Positions 1-8,358 of a DNA stretch of 64,000 nucleotides are shown here, piece after piece. Both the position numbers and the translations under genes were made by a program. The number at the start of each line of letters is the position of its first letter. Positions within the stretch are counted from its first letter, which is position 1. The notes below the pieces were generated by a model. That model was not told where the DNA came from and made no database searches. It saw only the letters and a program-made list of their open reading frames with translations. Source of the DNA: Kibdelosporangium philippinense. Lineage in GTDB: Bacteria; Actinomycetota; Actinomycetes; Mycobacteriales; Pseudonocardiaceae. The stretch is from the NCBI RefSeq assembly GCF_021390435.2, contig NZ_JAJVCN010000001.1, positions 2,976,001 to 3,040,000 of the forward strand, given 5' to 3'.

Positions 1-146
1 CGTGGCTCAAGGGCATCGGACAGCTGTCGTTCTGGGCCCTGGCCCGGGACAACGGGAATTGTCCCGGTGAGCACAAAGAGGACTGTTCCGGAGTCGAACA
101 GGCGCCGTGGCAATACACCCGCACAATGCGGCTGTTCACGCACTAA
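1..146 (+). CDS. GH18 chitinase, C-terminal end (partial)
   Basis: The window opens inside a gene; the frame starting at base 3 gives 47 codons before TAA at 144-146. The residues LSFWALARDNG, then CPGEHKED, then CSGVEQ and a final W-x-YT-x-T-x-RLF, are the typical C-terminal signature of actinobacterial secreted GH18 chitinases of the ChiC type, where this Trp closes the substrate cleft of the TIM barrel. Such enzymes are exported and cut chitin to chitobiose. The catalytic DxxDxDxE segment lies outside the window, so activity cannot be judged. The gene is convergent with the esterase that follows and the two overlap by 11 bases, so they have no room for separate terminators. Confidence 0.8.
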   Translation, partial: WLKGIGQLSFWALARDNGNCPGEHKEDCSGVEQAPWQYTRTMRLFTH

Positions 147-738
147 GCCATCGGCGAGCCTTTTCCACAGCTTCCAGGGTGATCTGGTGGCCGCCGGGGT
201 GACGGTGCACGGTGACATCCACCGACCGTTCCCGCAAGCGCGCCACCAGGTCCTCATTGGACTCAAGCGGTGCCATCGGGTCACGAGTCCCGTTGGACAA
301 GAACACCCTGCTACCGGTGAGATCCAAAGCCGGGGGAGAAGGGACCGGCAACATGGAGGCGAACGCGACCATCTCGGTCAACGCATCCGGTCGCAGCAAA
401 ACCGTTGCCACGCCGATGTTCGCGCCGTTGGAGAACCCGACACCGACAAGGCGACGATCCGCTAGGTCGTACTGTTTGACCGCCGAAACCACGAAGTCGG
501 CTAGCTCATTGGAGCGGTAAACCACATCCTCGTGGTCGAAAACGCCTTCCCGAAGCCGACGAAACCACCGAGGCATACCATTCTCGCGAACCTGACCAGC
601 GGGCGCGAGAATGGCCGAGCCTGGACTGAGCTCCCTGGCGAGACCAATGAGGTCGGACGGAGTGCCGCCCGTGCCATGTAACAACAACAGCACGGGCTTG
701 TCCGAATCGCCTTGCTCATAAAGGTGTTCGAGGCTCAT
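136..738 (-). CDS. alpha/beta hydrolase (MhqD/YodD-like carboxylesterase)
   Basis: A 200-residue phospholipase/carboxylesterase-type hydrolase. The oxyanion loop HGTGG lies at 21-25, the nucleophile in GFSNG at Ser103, and Asp153 (GTRDP) and His184 (PGGHQ) complete the triad; no signal peptide, so cytoplasmic. Its start overlaps the stop of the upstream dioxygenase gene by ATGA (735-738), so the two are translationally coupled. In Bacillus subtilis the quinone-responsive MhqR regulon contains the same pair (MhqO dioxygenase, MhqD esterase), and the MarR regulator next door completes the parallel. By inference it handles esters or products formed during hydroquinone detoxification; its substrate is not known. 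Confidence 0.85.
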   Translation of the reverse strand: MSLEHLYEQGDSDKPVLLLLHGTGGTPSDLIGLARELSPGSAILAPAGQVRENGMPRWFRRLREGVFDHEDVVYRSNELADFVVSAVKQYDLADRRLVGVGFSNGANIGVATVLLRPDALTEMVAFASMLPVPSPPALDLTGSRVFLSNGTRDPMAPLESNEDLVARLRERSVDVTVHRHPGGHQITLEAVEKARRWLSA

Positions 739-1718
739 CGCGTCGCCAATTTCTCGGCAACCGCCGGGTTGTTCTCGTCCGGCAGGTTCAGTTTCACCAG
801 ACCGGCCGCGATCTCGTCACGGTTGGGCTCCAGCCACGGCGGCAGCTTCAGCGCGCGACCAAGCTCAAGCAGTGGTTCGTCCACAGTGAACCCGATGTCG
901 TCGGTGGCGACCTCGAACAAGGTGCCGCCCGGCTCACGGAAGTAGATCGAGTGGAAGTACTGCCGGTCCAGGATCGCCGTCACGTTCACGCCGTCGTTCA
1001 CCAACTCCTCGCGCCAGGCCTGCTGGGTCGCGTCATCCGGCACGCGCCACGCGACGTGGTGCACGGTCCCACCGGCGACCAAACCCCTGGGCGCGCCAGG
1101 CGTGACAAGCACATCCACCAACGCTCCGGGGCCGCCGTCTCCTGCGGCAAACCGAAGCCGGTTGCCCTCTTGGTGCTTGAACGTCAGGCCGAGACCATCG
1201 GTGAGCATCTTGGCGGTGTCCGCCTCATCAGAAACCGACAGTGTCACGGAGTGTAGACCGCGGATCGCGTGCTCGCCGGGAACCAACGCGGTGTCCCACG
1301 GGTTACGTGGGTCGTCCTGCTTGTGCGCGACAAGCGCGATGGTCAGACCGTCCGGGTCGTCGAACGACAGCGTGTCTTCCTGGTCGCGGTTGGTGATACG
1401 GCTCGTCCGCACGCCGACCTCGGCCAGGTGCTCGCTCCACCAGCCGATCGAATCGGCGGGCACGGAAAACGCGGTCGTGGTGGCCTGGCCGGTGCCATGG
1501 CGGCCGTTGGCGACGTGGTTCCACGGGAAGAACGTCATGATCGTGCCCGGTCGGCCGGCTTCGTCACCGTAGTAAAGGTGGTACACGCCCGGGTCGTCGA
1601 AGTTGACCGTCGTCTTCACCAGTCGCAGCCCGAGGGTGCGGGCGTAGAAGTCGACGTTGCGTTGCGGGTTGCTGACGATGGCCGTGACGTGGTGCAGACC
1701 GTTCGTCTTGATCGCCAT
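735..1718 (-). CDS. ring-cleaving dioxygenase, glyoxalase (VOC) superfamily, MhqO-like
   Basis: 327 residues with two vicinal-oxygen-chelate halves: the first begins GLHHVTAI (8-15), the second GLHSVTLS (about 153-160); metal-ligand candidates are His10, the His of GTVHHVAW (about 215) and the Glu of GTLFEVA (about 270). This architecture and length match the PcpA/MhqO family, Fe(II) enzymes that open hydroquinone-type rings. ATG 1718 is preceded by AGGAGG at a good distance. It is first in a two-gene operon with the downstream esterase. The promoter region carries a 16-bp palindrome overlapping the predicted -35 and diverges from a MarR gene, so repression relieved by quinones or electrophiles is the likely control (inference from MhqR of Bacillus). 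Confidence 0.85.
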   Translation of the reverse strand: MAIKTNGLHHVTAIVSNPQRNVDFYARTLGLRLVKTTVNFDDPGVYHLYYGDEAGRPGTIMTFFPWNHVANGRHGTGQATTTAFSVPADSIGWWSEHLAEVGVRTSRITNRDQEDTLSFDDPDGLTIALVAHKQDDPRNPWDTALVPGEHAIRGLHSVTLSVSDEADTAKMLTDGLGLTFKHQEGNRLRFAAGDGGPGALVDVLVTPGAPRGLVAGGTVHHVAWRVPDDATQQAWREELVNDGVNVTAILDRQYFHSIYFREPGGTLFEVATDDIGFTVDEPLLELGRALKLPPWLEPNRDEIAAGLVKLNLPDENNPAVAEKLATR

Positions 1719-1747
1719 GACTGCCTCCTGGGTCGCTCTCTGAGAAG

Positions 1748-1779
1748 AATCTAATCCGTAAACATCTTGCGCACAAGAT
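1748..1779 (-). promoter_or_regulatory. promoter and MarR/MhqR-type operator of the dioxygenase operon
   Basis: On the minus strand TTGTGC (1776-1771), a 17-nt spacer and TAGATT (1753-1748) form a plausible sigma-70-type promoter about 30 nt before the dioxygenase ATG. A perfect inverted repeat ATCTTG-CGCA-CAAGAT (1764-1779) covers the -35 and upstream spacer. It has the size and arm pattern of the Bacillus MhqR box (ATCTCG-AATT-CGAGAT). Plus-strand TATGGT at 1802-1807 ends six bases before ATG 1814, suggesting a leaderless MarR transcript. Confidence 0.65.
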
Positions 1780-1813
1780 ATATTCCAGCGAGCGGTGGCG
1801 GTATGGTGTGCCC

Positions 1814-2269
1814 ATGCCGGATATCGGGGACGACGAGATCGTCACGTGGTGGGGCCTGGTGATCGAGGGCTACCAGGCCACGCAGGACCGCCTGCTCGCA
1901 GAGATCGCGAGCCGCCTCGGCCTCGCGCCCGGTCCCTTCGACATCCTGCTGCGGCTGCTGCGCTCACCCGGACACCGACTGCCGATGACGCGCCTTGCCA
2001 AAGAAGCGGCGCTGAGCAGCGGCGGCTTCACCAAGGTCGCCGACCGGATGGCCGAGGCCGGGCTGATCCGTCGCGAACCAAGCGAAACCGATCGGCGAGT
2101 CACGCACGCCGTGCTGACCGACCATGGCCTTGACATGGCTCAACGCGCGAGCAAGCTCACTTCGGAAGTGCTGCGGGAACGCGTATTTAAGCCGTTGGGT
2201 CAGAAGCGCTCGACCGAACTCGCCGAGGCGATGCGGACCTTGCGGGCAACTAATGGGGCACAGGAGTAG
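1814..2269 (+). CDS. MarR-family transcriptional regulator (MhqR-like)
   Basis: 151 residues (two more if GTG 1808 is used). A MarR winged helix is evident: recognition region LPMTRLAKEAALSSGGFTKV, wing with SETDRRVTHAVLTDHG, the DxRxxxxxLT signature of the family, and helical dimer ends. It diverges from the ring-cleaving dioxygenase/esterase operon, and a 16-bp palindrome lies between them, so autoregulation and control of that operon are expected. ATG 1814 is preferred because TANNNT-type TATGGT stands six bases upstream, as in leaderless actinobacterial genes. The family usually senses phenolics or oxidants; no obvious sensing Cys is present, so ligand binding or an unseen mechanism is likely. 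Confidence 0.85.
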   Translation: MPDIGDDEIVTWWGLVIEGYQATQDRLLAEIASRLGLAPGPFDILLRLLRSPGHRLPMTRLAKEAALSSGGFTKVADRMAEAGLIRREPSETDRRVTHAVLTDHGLDMAQRASKLTSEVLRERVFKPLGQKRSTELAEAMRTLRATNGAQE

Positions 2270-2312
2270 GGGGAGATCTGCGCGATGAACCGCAGACTGC
2301 GAATATACGAAC

Positions 2313-2783
2313 GTGCCCACGGCGTCAGACCCTGATCAGCTGCCCGCGATGGGGCTGCGTTTCGAGCTGACGGCCGAATGGACGGCGCCGTCGCTCGCGC
2401 GTAACCGGGTCCGGCAATGGCTTGTGGCGCAGGACTGGTCCGCGGCGGCCGTGGACGATCTCGTCCTGTCGATCAGCGAGGCCGTCAGCAACTCGGTCGA
2501 ACACGGATACGGCATCGCGGTCGACGGGCCAGTGCAGGACTTGAACAGCGTGGTCGTGGTCGAGGGTTCGGTCGTGGACGAGCCAGGTGGCTACCGGCGG
2601 GTCGTGCTCACGGTCGTCGACCACGGGCATTGGCGAGAACCCGACACCGGGCCGACCAACCGGCGCCAAGGCCTGCGGATCATGCGGGCGTGCACCGAGG
2701 AGTTGACCGTCACGCATTCGGCGGACGGGACCAAGGTCGTGCTGCGCAGCTGGCCGATCCCGGTCAGCCGGCCTTCTCGTTGA
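2313..2783 (+). CDS. ATP-binding anti-sigma/serine kinase-type protein (HATPase_c, RsbW-like)
   Basis: 156 residues with one GHKL ATPase domain: N box LSISEAVSNSVEHGYG (about 52-67), G1-type VVDHGHWREP, and RQGLRIMRACTEEL as the G2 region. Stand-alone proteins of this sort are abundant in actinomycetes and act as anti-sigma factors or kinases for anti-sigma antagonists in partner-switching. No sigma factor or STAS antagonist is adjacent, so its partner is unknown. It starts with GTG 43 bases after the MarR gene and could be co-transcribed with it. Its 3' end overlaps the convergent DUF6292 gene by 20 bases. Confidence 0.75.
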   Translation: MPTASDPDQLPAMGLRFELTAEWTAPSLARNRVRQWLVAQDWSAAAVDDLVLSISEAVSNSVEHGYGIAVDGPVQDLNSVVVVEGSVVDEPGGYRRVVLTVVDHGHWREPDTGPTNRRQGLRIMRACTEELTVTHSADGTKVVLRSWPIPVSRPSR

Positions 2784-3099
2784 GCGATCCGACGAACCGC
2801 AGGACCGTCGCAGGCTCGGGCCGCTCGGGGCCGTACAGCTTGGCGACGATGATCGATTCTTGGCCGTCGCCCGGATCAAGCGCCGCATGCCACCCCGTGC
2901 CCTCGTCCCACAGCAGTGCCAGATCCCGGCCGGGAAACTGGTCGAGCCGGTGGTCGAGCGCCATGTAGACCTGGGAAGGTCTGGTGGTGTCGACGCAACA
3001 CGACTCCATACCGATCCCGAGCCGGGCCGCAACCGACGCCACGTACGCTCGCAGGCCGCGACTGTGCGAGTCGTAGTCGTCCACGAGCGCGTCGTTCAT
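2764..3099 (-). CDS. DUF6292 family protein
   Basis: 111 residues from ATG 3099 (an upstream in-frame extension to 3150 lacks conservation signals). The segment from LRAYVASVAARLGIG through CCVDTTRPSQVYMALD and DLALLWDEGTGWHAAL is the pattern of DUF6292, a small actinobacterial family of unknown function often found near regulatory ATPases or on integrative elements. No signal peptide or membrane helix. The gene overlaps the end of the convergent HATPase gene. Function cannot be assigned. Confidence 0.65.
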   Translation of the reverse strand: MNDALVDDYDSHSRGLRAYVASVAARLGIGMESCCVDTTRPSQVYMALDHRLDQFPGRDLALLWDEGTGWHAALDPGDGQESIIVAKLYGPERPEPATVLRFVGSLNEKAG

Positions 3100-3194
3100 C
3101 GCTTCCTCCCATCCACTGGCCACATGAGAACATCCGGCGCCCTTGTCCAAACGGGTCGTGACGATCTACGCAGCTGGACGCCACGACGATGTAC

Positions 3195-3224
3195 GCCCGC
3201 CGCGGGAGGGGGGCCGCGGCGGGC
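3195..3224 (-). terminator. GC-rich hairpin after the 79-residue gene
   Basis: A perfect 11-bp inverted repeat, GCCCGCCGCGG and CCGCGGCGGGC, encloses an 8-base loop. It lies 57 bases beyond the stop of the small gene at 3282-3521. There is no U-tract, as is usual in actinomycetes. Confidence 0.55.
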
Positions 3225-3281
3225 GGGGAGATGAACGCGATCCTCCAATCACGGGTGTGCTTGCACTGTCCTTTGTAGAAG

Positions 3282-3521
3282 TCAGCCTCGTCGAGGCGGT
3301 GCGCGTTCCCGTTCCTCCACTGCGCAGGGGATGTTCGGCGACACGACCGGCAACCGGTCGCGCGGCGGCTGCGCAGGCCGATGTGGACGATGGGAACGTG
3401 GTGCGGGAGAAGGGAAGTTCGCCTCGACGATGGCGTCGAACTCGGCTCGCAGCCACTCCGGGTCTGCGAGCATGATCTCCGCGAACTCCCGCTGTCGCGG
3501 CAACACGCTCCTGTATGGCAT
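3282..3521 (-). CDS. small hypothetical protein (79 aa) with a WLRAEFDAI motif
   Basis: The first half (REFAEIMLADPEWLRAEFDAIVEANFP) is acidic and helical and resembles short proteins seen repeatedly in Pseudonocardiaceae genomes, while the Pro/Arg-rich second half looks disordered. A GGGAG ribosome site precedes ATG 3521, a near-consensus promoter lies 50-80 bases upstream and a GC hairpin follows the stop, so it looks like a complete monocistronic unit. No function is known to me; similar proteins often come in many paralogues beside secondary-metabolism or mobile genes. Confidence 0.55.
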   Translation of the reverse strand: MPYRSVLPRQREFAEIMLADPEWLRAEFDAIVEANFPSPAPRSHRPHRPAQPPRDRLPVVSPNIPCAVEERERAPPRRG

Positions 3522-3570
3522 TCTCGATCACTCCCAGGATGGCTACACCGGGTCCTTGACCGACATATTT

Positions 3571-3600
3571 CTTATAACCAGCAACCCCTTGCGGTGTCAA
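3571..3600 (-). promoter_or_regulatory. near-consensus sigma-70 promoter for the 79-residue gene
   Basis: Minus strand TTGACA (3600-3595), an 18-nt spacer, then TATAAG (3576-3571) preceded by TGGT, close to an extended -10. It points at the small gene starting at 3521. The 300 bases upstream (3601-3925) hold no gene I can support. Confidence 0.65.
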
Positions 3601-3925
3601 GCCCCGGATGTCCGATCGGCTGGCGAAGTCAGTAGAGTGTCGGCGTCGGTCAGGACCTGTTGCACAGCACGGGGTTCGTTGATCAACTCGGCGCCGCTCG
3701 CCCGCGCGTCGGTGACGATCCGGTAGCTATCTATGATCGCGGCTTGGCTCGGTGTCCTTCCAGCACCGGCAACACCGGGCTCGGCATGCTCGATCGCGGC
3801 GCTTGGCGGCTTGGCGAGCGAGTGCGTCGGCTTCATTGGAGCCTTGATTCTGGCACCTATTCGCCGGAGTAATGGTTCGGTCAATTGGATGACGTTATAT
3901 TCACCGCAACAGCTCTCTATCCAAT

Positions 3926-4615
3926 TTGAGGTTCACCGTGTTCATCGACCCGACCGCGCCACAGGACAAGCCGGAGACCCAGCAGATGCTGGTGATCCAC
4001 AAGGTGATGCGCCGCGAGTTCGACGTACTGCCAAAGCTGGTGGCCGCCGTCCCGCCCGGTGACGTACGGCAAGCCAAGCGGGTCGCGGGCCACGCCAACC
4101 TGCTGTTGATGTTCCTGCATCACCACCACGACAGCGAGGACCGGATGCTGTGGCCCGCGATGCTGGCCAGGGCGCCGATGGACGCGGCGACCGTGGAAAA
4201 AGCGGAGAAGCAGCACGAGGTCGTGGCCGGACTGATCGAGACCGTCCAGGCGACCGTGAATCGCTGGCAGACCGGGGCAAGCGAGAGCGTCCGTGACCAC
4301 CTGGTCGGCGAGTTGCGCCAGTTGTACGACGCCCTGATCGAGCACCTCGACGACGAGGAAGCCGACATCCTGCCACTGGTCCACGAGCACGTGACGGTCG
4401 CCGAATGGGACGCGACCACACGTGACGCGGCCGAGGGCATGCCGAAGAACCCCAAGATCGGCCTGCTGATGGCCGGGATGGTCCTCGAAGACGCCACCCC
4501 AGCCGAGCGCGTCTGGTTCTTGGGCGAACTGCCGCCGCCCGTCCGGCTGGTCTGGCGAGCGGTCGGCGAGCGTATGTATAACCGCTACGTGCACAGCGTG
4601 CGGCAGGACCGATGA
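3926..4615 (+). CDS. hemerythrin domain-containing protein
   Basis: 229 residues. The HHE-type four-helix bundle shows His in LVIHKVMRREF (about 25), the HHHHDSEDRMLWP cluster (about 75-87), KQHEVV (about 104) and EHLDDEEADILPLVHEH (about 142-158), giving the His/Glu/Asp ligands of a di-iron centre. Such proteins bind O2 or NO or sense redox state in the cytoplasm. The C-terminal 60 residues form a second helical part common in actinobacterial members. TTG 3926 or GTG 3938 could be the start. The stop overlaps the ATG of a TetR gene by four bases, so they form an operon and the TetR protein probably controls this gene. Confidence 0.8.
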   Translation: MRFTVFIDPTAPQDKPETQQMLVIHKVMRREFDVLPKLVAAVPPGDVRQAKRVAGHANLLLMFLHHHHDSEDRMLWPAMLARAPMDAATVEKAEKQHEVVAGLIETVQATVNRWQTGASESVRDHLVGELRQLYDALIEHLDDEEADILPLVHEHVTVAEWDATTRDAAEGMPKNPKIGLLMAGMVLEDATPAERVWFLGELPPPVRLVWRAVGERMYNRYVHSVRQDR

Positions 4616-5223
4616 CCCGTAGTTACCACTCGCCTCGCCGGGAACTGGCCGCGTCGGCCACCAGAAACGCGATCCTCGACGCGGCCGAGGCCCTGTTCGC
4701 CGAACTGGGCTACCCGCGGACAACGATCGCGAAGATCGCCGCGGCCGCCCAGGTCTCGTCAAACACCGTCTACCAGAGCATCGGCGGGAAACCACAGCTG
4801 GTCAGCGCGATCGCGGACCGGTCTGCTGACGACCCGCTGATCCATCACAGCCTCAAGACGATCGAAGAGGCGACCACCGGCCACGCGGTGATCAACGAAC
4901 TGGGCTTGTCCGGTGGCCGCCTCGTACGCACCCAACTGCGTGCCATCTCGGTGGTCTGGGACAACGCGGTCGTCGATCCCCTGGTCGCAGCCGTGGCCGA
5001 GCGCACGAAGGAACTGTTCATGGTCCGGCTGCACCAAATCGTCGCGCGCCTGCGGTCACTGGACGCGCTGCGCGAGGGCATCGACGACGATCAGGCGGCG
5101 CAAATCCTGTACTTCCACTTCACCCCAGACGCATGGCGCAGACTCCGTGACTTCGGCTGGACATGGGAGCACGCCACGGATTGGCTTGTGGCACAAGCGG
5201 AAAAGGCATTGCTCGCCGACTAA
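4612..5223 (+). CDS. TetR-family transcriptional regulator
   Basis: 203 residues. The N-terminal helix-turn-helix is clear: RNAILDAAEALFAELGYPRTTIAKIAAAAQVSSNTVYQSIGGK in order at about 18-60. The remainder is an alpha-helical ligand domain without recognisable signature. It is coupled to the hemerythrin gene by ATGA. No palindromic operator was recognised upstream of the operon. Its 3' end abuts the long palindromic hairpin that separates it from the convergent WD40 gene. Confidence 0.85.
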   Translation: MTRSYHSPRRELAASATRNAILDAAEALFAELGYPRTTIAKIAAAAQVSSNTVYQSIGGKPQLVSAIADRSADDPLIHHSLKTIEEATTGHAVINELGLSGGRLVRTQLRAISVVWDNAVVDPLVAAVAERTKELFMVRLHQIVARLRSLDALREGIDDDQAAQILYFHFTPDAWRRLRDFGWTWEHATDWLVAQAEKALLAD

Positions 5224-5273
5224 ACCTCGTGAGTGGTTAGACGCGTTAGAGCGCGTCTAACCACTCACGAGGT
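5224..5273. repeat. dispersed palindromic terminator, copy 1
   Basis: Perfect 22-bp arms with a 6-base loop (TTAGAG). The outer part of the arm, CCTCGTGAGTGGTTA, is identical in two other copies at 21177-21226 and 44173-44224, while the inner arm (GACGCG here) differs between copies yet stays paired. It fills the gap between the convergent TetR and WD40 genes and would stop transcription from both sides. Confidence 0.85.
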
Positions 5274-5274
5274 G

Positions 5275-8200
5275 CTAGCAGGGGTTTTGGTGCGGCAGCT
5301 CTGGCACGAACTGGGCCCATTCCTCCTCGGTGAAAGTCCGCGCGATCGTGTCGCAGATGCCGCTGGCGACACGTTCAGGATCGGTCTCCCACATGATGAT
5401 CGTGCCGTCAGCGCCCGCGGTCGCCAGGGTTTTGCCGTCTGGGCTGAACGTGACCGCTCGCACCCCGGCCAAATGCCCGGTCAATCGGGCCGACACCGCA
5501 CCACGTTCGACGTCCCACAGCAGCACAGTGTTGTCCGCGCTGGTGTACGCGATCGTCTTGCCGTCCGGGCTGAACGCCAGCCCGTGGAAGTACGCCTCCT
5601 TGTGCCCGGTCAACCGGTTGATCTGCTTTCCCGTGGCGACATCCCACAGGATCACGGTCTGGTCCGCGCTCGTCGAGGCGAGAATCTGCCCGTCTGGACT
5701 GAACGCGACACTCCGTGCCCAGCCGCTGTGACCGCTCAGTTGCGCCTTGCGGGACCGCGTCGCCACGTCCCACACAGTGATGAAGTTGTCGTGATCGGCA
5801 ATGGCAACCAGCCGTCCGTCCGGGCTGAAGGCGATTCCGGTCGCCACCGCGCCAACGTCCAGAGTGGCCAGTTTGCGGCGATTCGGGACGTCCCACAGGA
5901 TCGCGGTCTCGTCTTTGCTCATCGACGCGGCCGTCCGCCCGTCGGGACTCAGTGCCACATCCATGATCCCGCCGGTGTGGCCGGCCAAGCTCGTCGGTGG
6001 TTCGGATGTTGTGGGGTCCCATATCTCCAGGTCGTTGCCGGGTTGCCCGATCGGTATCCGTGGATCCTCCAGCCCGGTCACGATTGTGCGGCCGTCCGGG
6101 CTGATCGCCACGCCGTTCACCATCACACCGCTGGGGTTCAGGATCTTCTGGGGCGTGCGACTCTTGACGTCCCAGAGCGTGCGGTGGCCGTCGCCGACAC
6201 TGACCAGGGTGCGGCCGTCCGGGGTGAACTCGAGGTCGTGCACCAGTCTGCCCGGCGGGCTGGTCAACGCGGCTGCCCGCGGGTCCCAGACGATGATCTT
6301 GCCTTCTTCGCCCGCGGACGCGAGCTTGATTCCGTCCGGGCTGAAGGCCAGTGTGTAGACGTTGGCCTGGTGACCGGCGAGCACGGCCCTTGGCACGCGA
6401 TTGGGAAGGTCCCACAGGCGCACGACGAGGTCGTTTCCGGCACTGGCGATCGTTCTGCCGTCCGGGCTGAACTTCAGGGAGATCACCGCTTCGCCGGAGT
6501 GCCCGGTGAAGGTCGCGATCTCGGTGCGGGTTCGCACATCCCATACGTGTACTTCCGCGCCCCTGCCAGCGGACGCGAGCATCGTGCCGTCCGGGCTGAA
6601 GTCCAAGGTCCTGACTTCGCCCATGTGCCCAGCGAGGGTCGCCAGCCGTGTCCGGCTCGGAATGTCCCACAGGACAAGGGTTTTGGCTTCGTCGCCGGTG
6701 GCGAGTGTCTTGCCGTCCGGGCTGATCGCGAGGCCGCCGATCGCGGCCGTGAAGTCGGTGAACGTGGCTACGTTCGCGCGTTGTGCCACGTCCCAGAGGC
6801 GCACTGTCTTGTCACTGCTCGTCGACACGACCATCCGGCCGTCCGGGGTGAAATCGACTTCCCTGATGATGTCCGTGTGCCCAGTCAACGAGCCGATGGA
6901 CTCACGCTTCTCCAAGTCCCACAGCATGATCCGGTTGTCGTCGCCGCCGGTCGCCGCGAGCTTGCCGTCCTGGCTGACTCCGATCGCCTTGATCCACTCG
7001 TTGTGCCCGGTCATCGCCGCGATGCGGGTGCGGCGCACCGGATCCCACCGCGCGAGGGTCCGGTCCTTGCCTGCGCTGAGGAGCGTTCCGTTCGGCAGAA
7101 ACGCGAGTTCGGACACGGGACCCTCGTGTCCTTGGATCTCGGTGCGGTACTCGCGGTGCCCGGACATGCTCATCAGGGCACTGCGCGCTTCGAGTGTCGG
7201 CGCGGTGCGGTACGCGTGCAGGCTGAGCAGTTTCGCCCGGCCTGGATCGGATTCCGCGATCGTCAACGCCTGTGTGGCCAGTTGCCGGGAGACCGCGACC
7301 CGTTGTGCTTGTTCGGCGTCGTCCCGCTCACGTATCGCGATCACCGAGATCGCGGTGACGACGATCAATAACACAGCCAGACCGGCCGCGAGATAACGCA
7401 ATTGCCGCGCTCTGCGCCGGTCCTTCGCGGTTTCCCGTTCCTCTTGATCAACACTCGCGGTCAGAAATGCGCGCTCGACCGGATTGAGTGAGGCGTTCTC
7501 CTTGCCTGCCCATTCTTTGGCGACGACGAGCCGGGAGCCACGATAAAGCGCGCCCGGATCCTGTTTGAGCGTGGACCATTCCTGCGCGGCCTCGGTCAGA
7601 TGCCGATGTGTCCGCAGTCCTTCCCGGTCGACCGCCAGCCATTGCCGCAACCGTGGCCACGCGCGGATCAACGCTTCGTGCGCGATTTCCACGGCATTGT
7701 CGGCAATCGTGATCAGACGTGCCTCGGCGAGGACATCGACGACGTCGGCCATGTCGTCGTCCACTTCGGATCCGGTGATCCTACGTTTGGTGTCCTCTGT
7801 GCCTTCGCCGAGCGCGGTCAGACGCAGGAAAAGGTCTCGTACCAGCAGTTTCCGCTCATCACTCAGGCCTGAGTAGACAGTCTCGGCGGTGTGTGCGAGC
7901 GCACCGTCGATACCTCCGGCTGCTTGGAAACCGGCGAGGGTGAGCGTGTTTCCCTTACGCCGAAGCCACGTCTCTCGTAGTGCATGCGACAACAGTGGCA
8001 GCACACCGGCATTCCCTGAGGCCTGTGCGACAAGTTCGGCCAACAACGCGCCTTCGACCGCGCAGCCAGCCCGGACCGCGGGCTGAACAATGGCGCGCCG
8101 CAACTCATCCGTGGTCATCGGGCCGACCGCGACCTGTGCGTCCGCCATGGCGGCAACGAGATGCGGGTGCTGCGTGCAGTGGCCGTAGAAGTCGGCACGC

Positions 8201-8358
8201 ACGCCGAGAACCACGCGCGCACGGCTGTTCGGGCTGTTCACGGCGGTGAGCAACAGATCGATGAACCTGGTGCGCTCGGCCTCGTCACGGCAGAGCGTGA
8301 ACGCCTCCTCGAACTGGTCGACGACGATCAGCAGGTCCTCGTCCACCGCCATCCGCAC
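5275..8358 (-). pseudogene. nSTAND-WD40 protein, C-terminal part (frameshifted from the N-terminal part)
   Basis: Continues the NTPase domain of the gene beginning at 8981: Walker B LLIVVDQFEEAF at the very start, then the helical STAND region, a transmembrane helix (YLAAGLAVLLIVVTAISVIAI, split here as two overlapping stretches near residue 325), and 14 WD40 repeats, recognisable by FSPDG/ISPDG turns about every 42 residues, enough for two seven-bladed propellers. Such proteins are taken to be signalling or defence platforms: a sensor propeller outside or near the membrane, the ATPase inside. The reading frame is lost near 8374-8381, where a single-base change separates this part from the HTH/P-loop part. 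An internal GTG at 8358 could start it, but that product would lack the P-loop. Confidence 0.75.

Noticed and set aside
3597..3884. Possible 95-codon gene upstream of the hemerythrin gene
   Set aside because: No ribosome site, no recognised domain, and it overlaps the promoter of the 79-residue gene; I could not support it.
5275..7200. Regular repeats every ~125 bases, CRISPR-like at first sight
   Set aside because: The period is that of WD40 repeats in a coding frame; units are divergent and have no constant spacer.
5233..7371. Long open frame of over 700 codons on the plus strand opposite the WD40 gene
   Set aside because: It mirrors the WD40 repeats in antisense, has a Val/Arg/Asp-rich repetitive translation and no family resemblance; codon bias produces such shadows.
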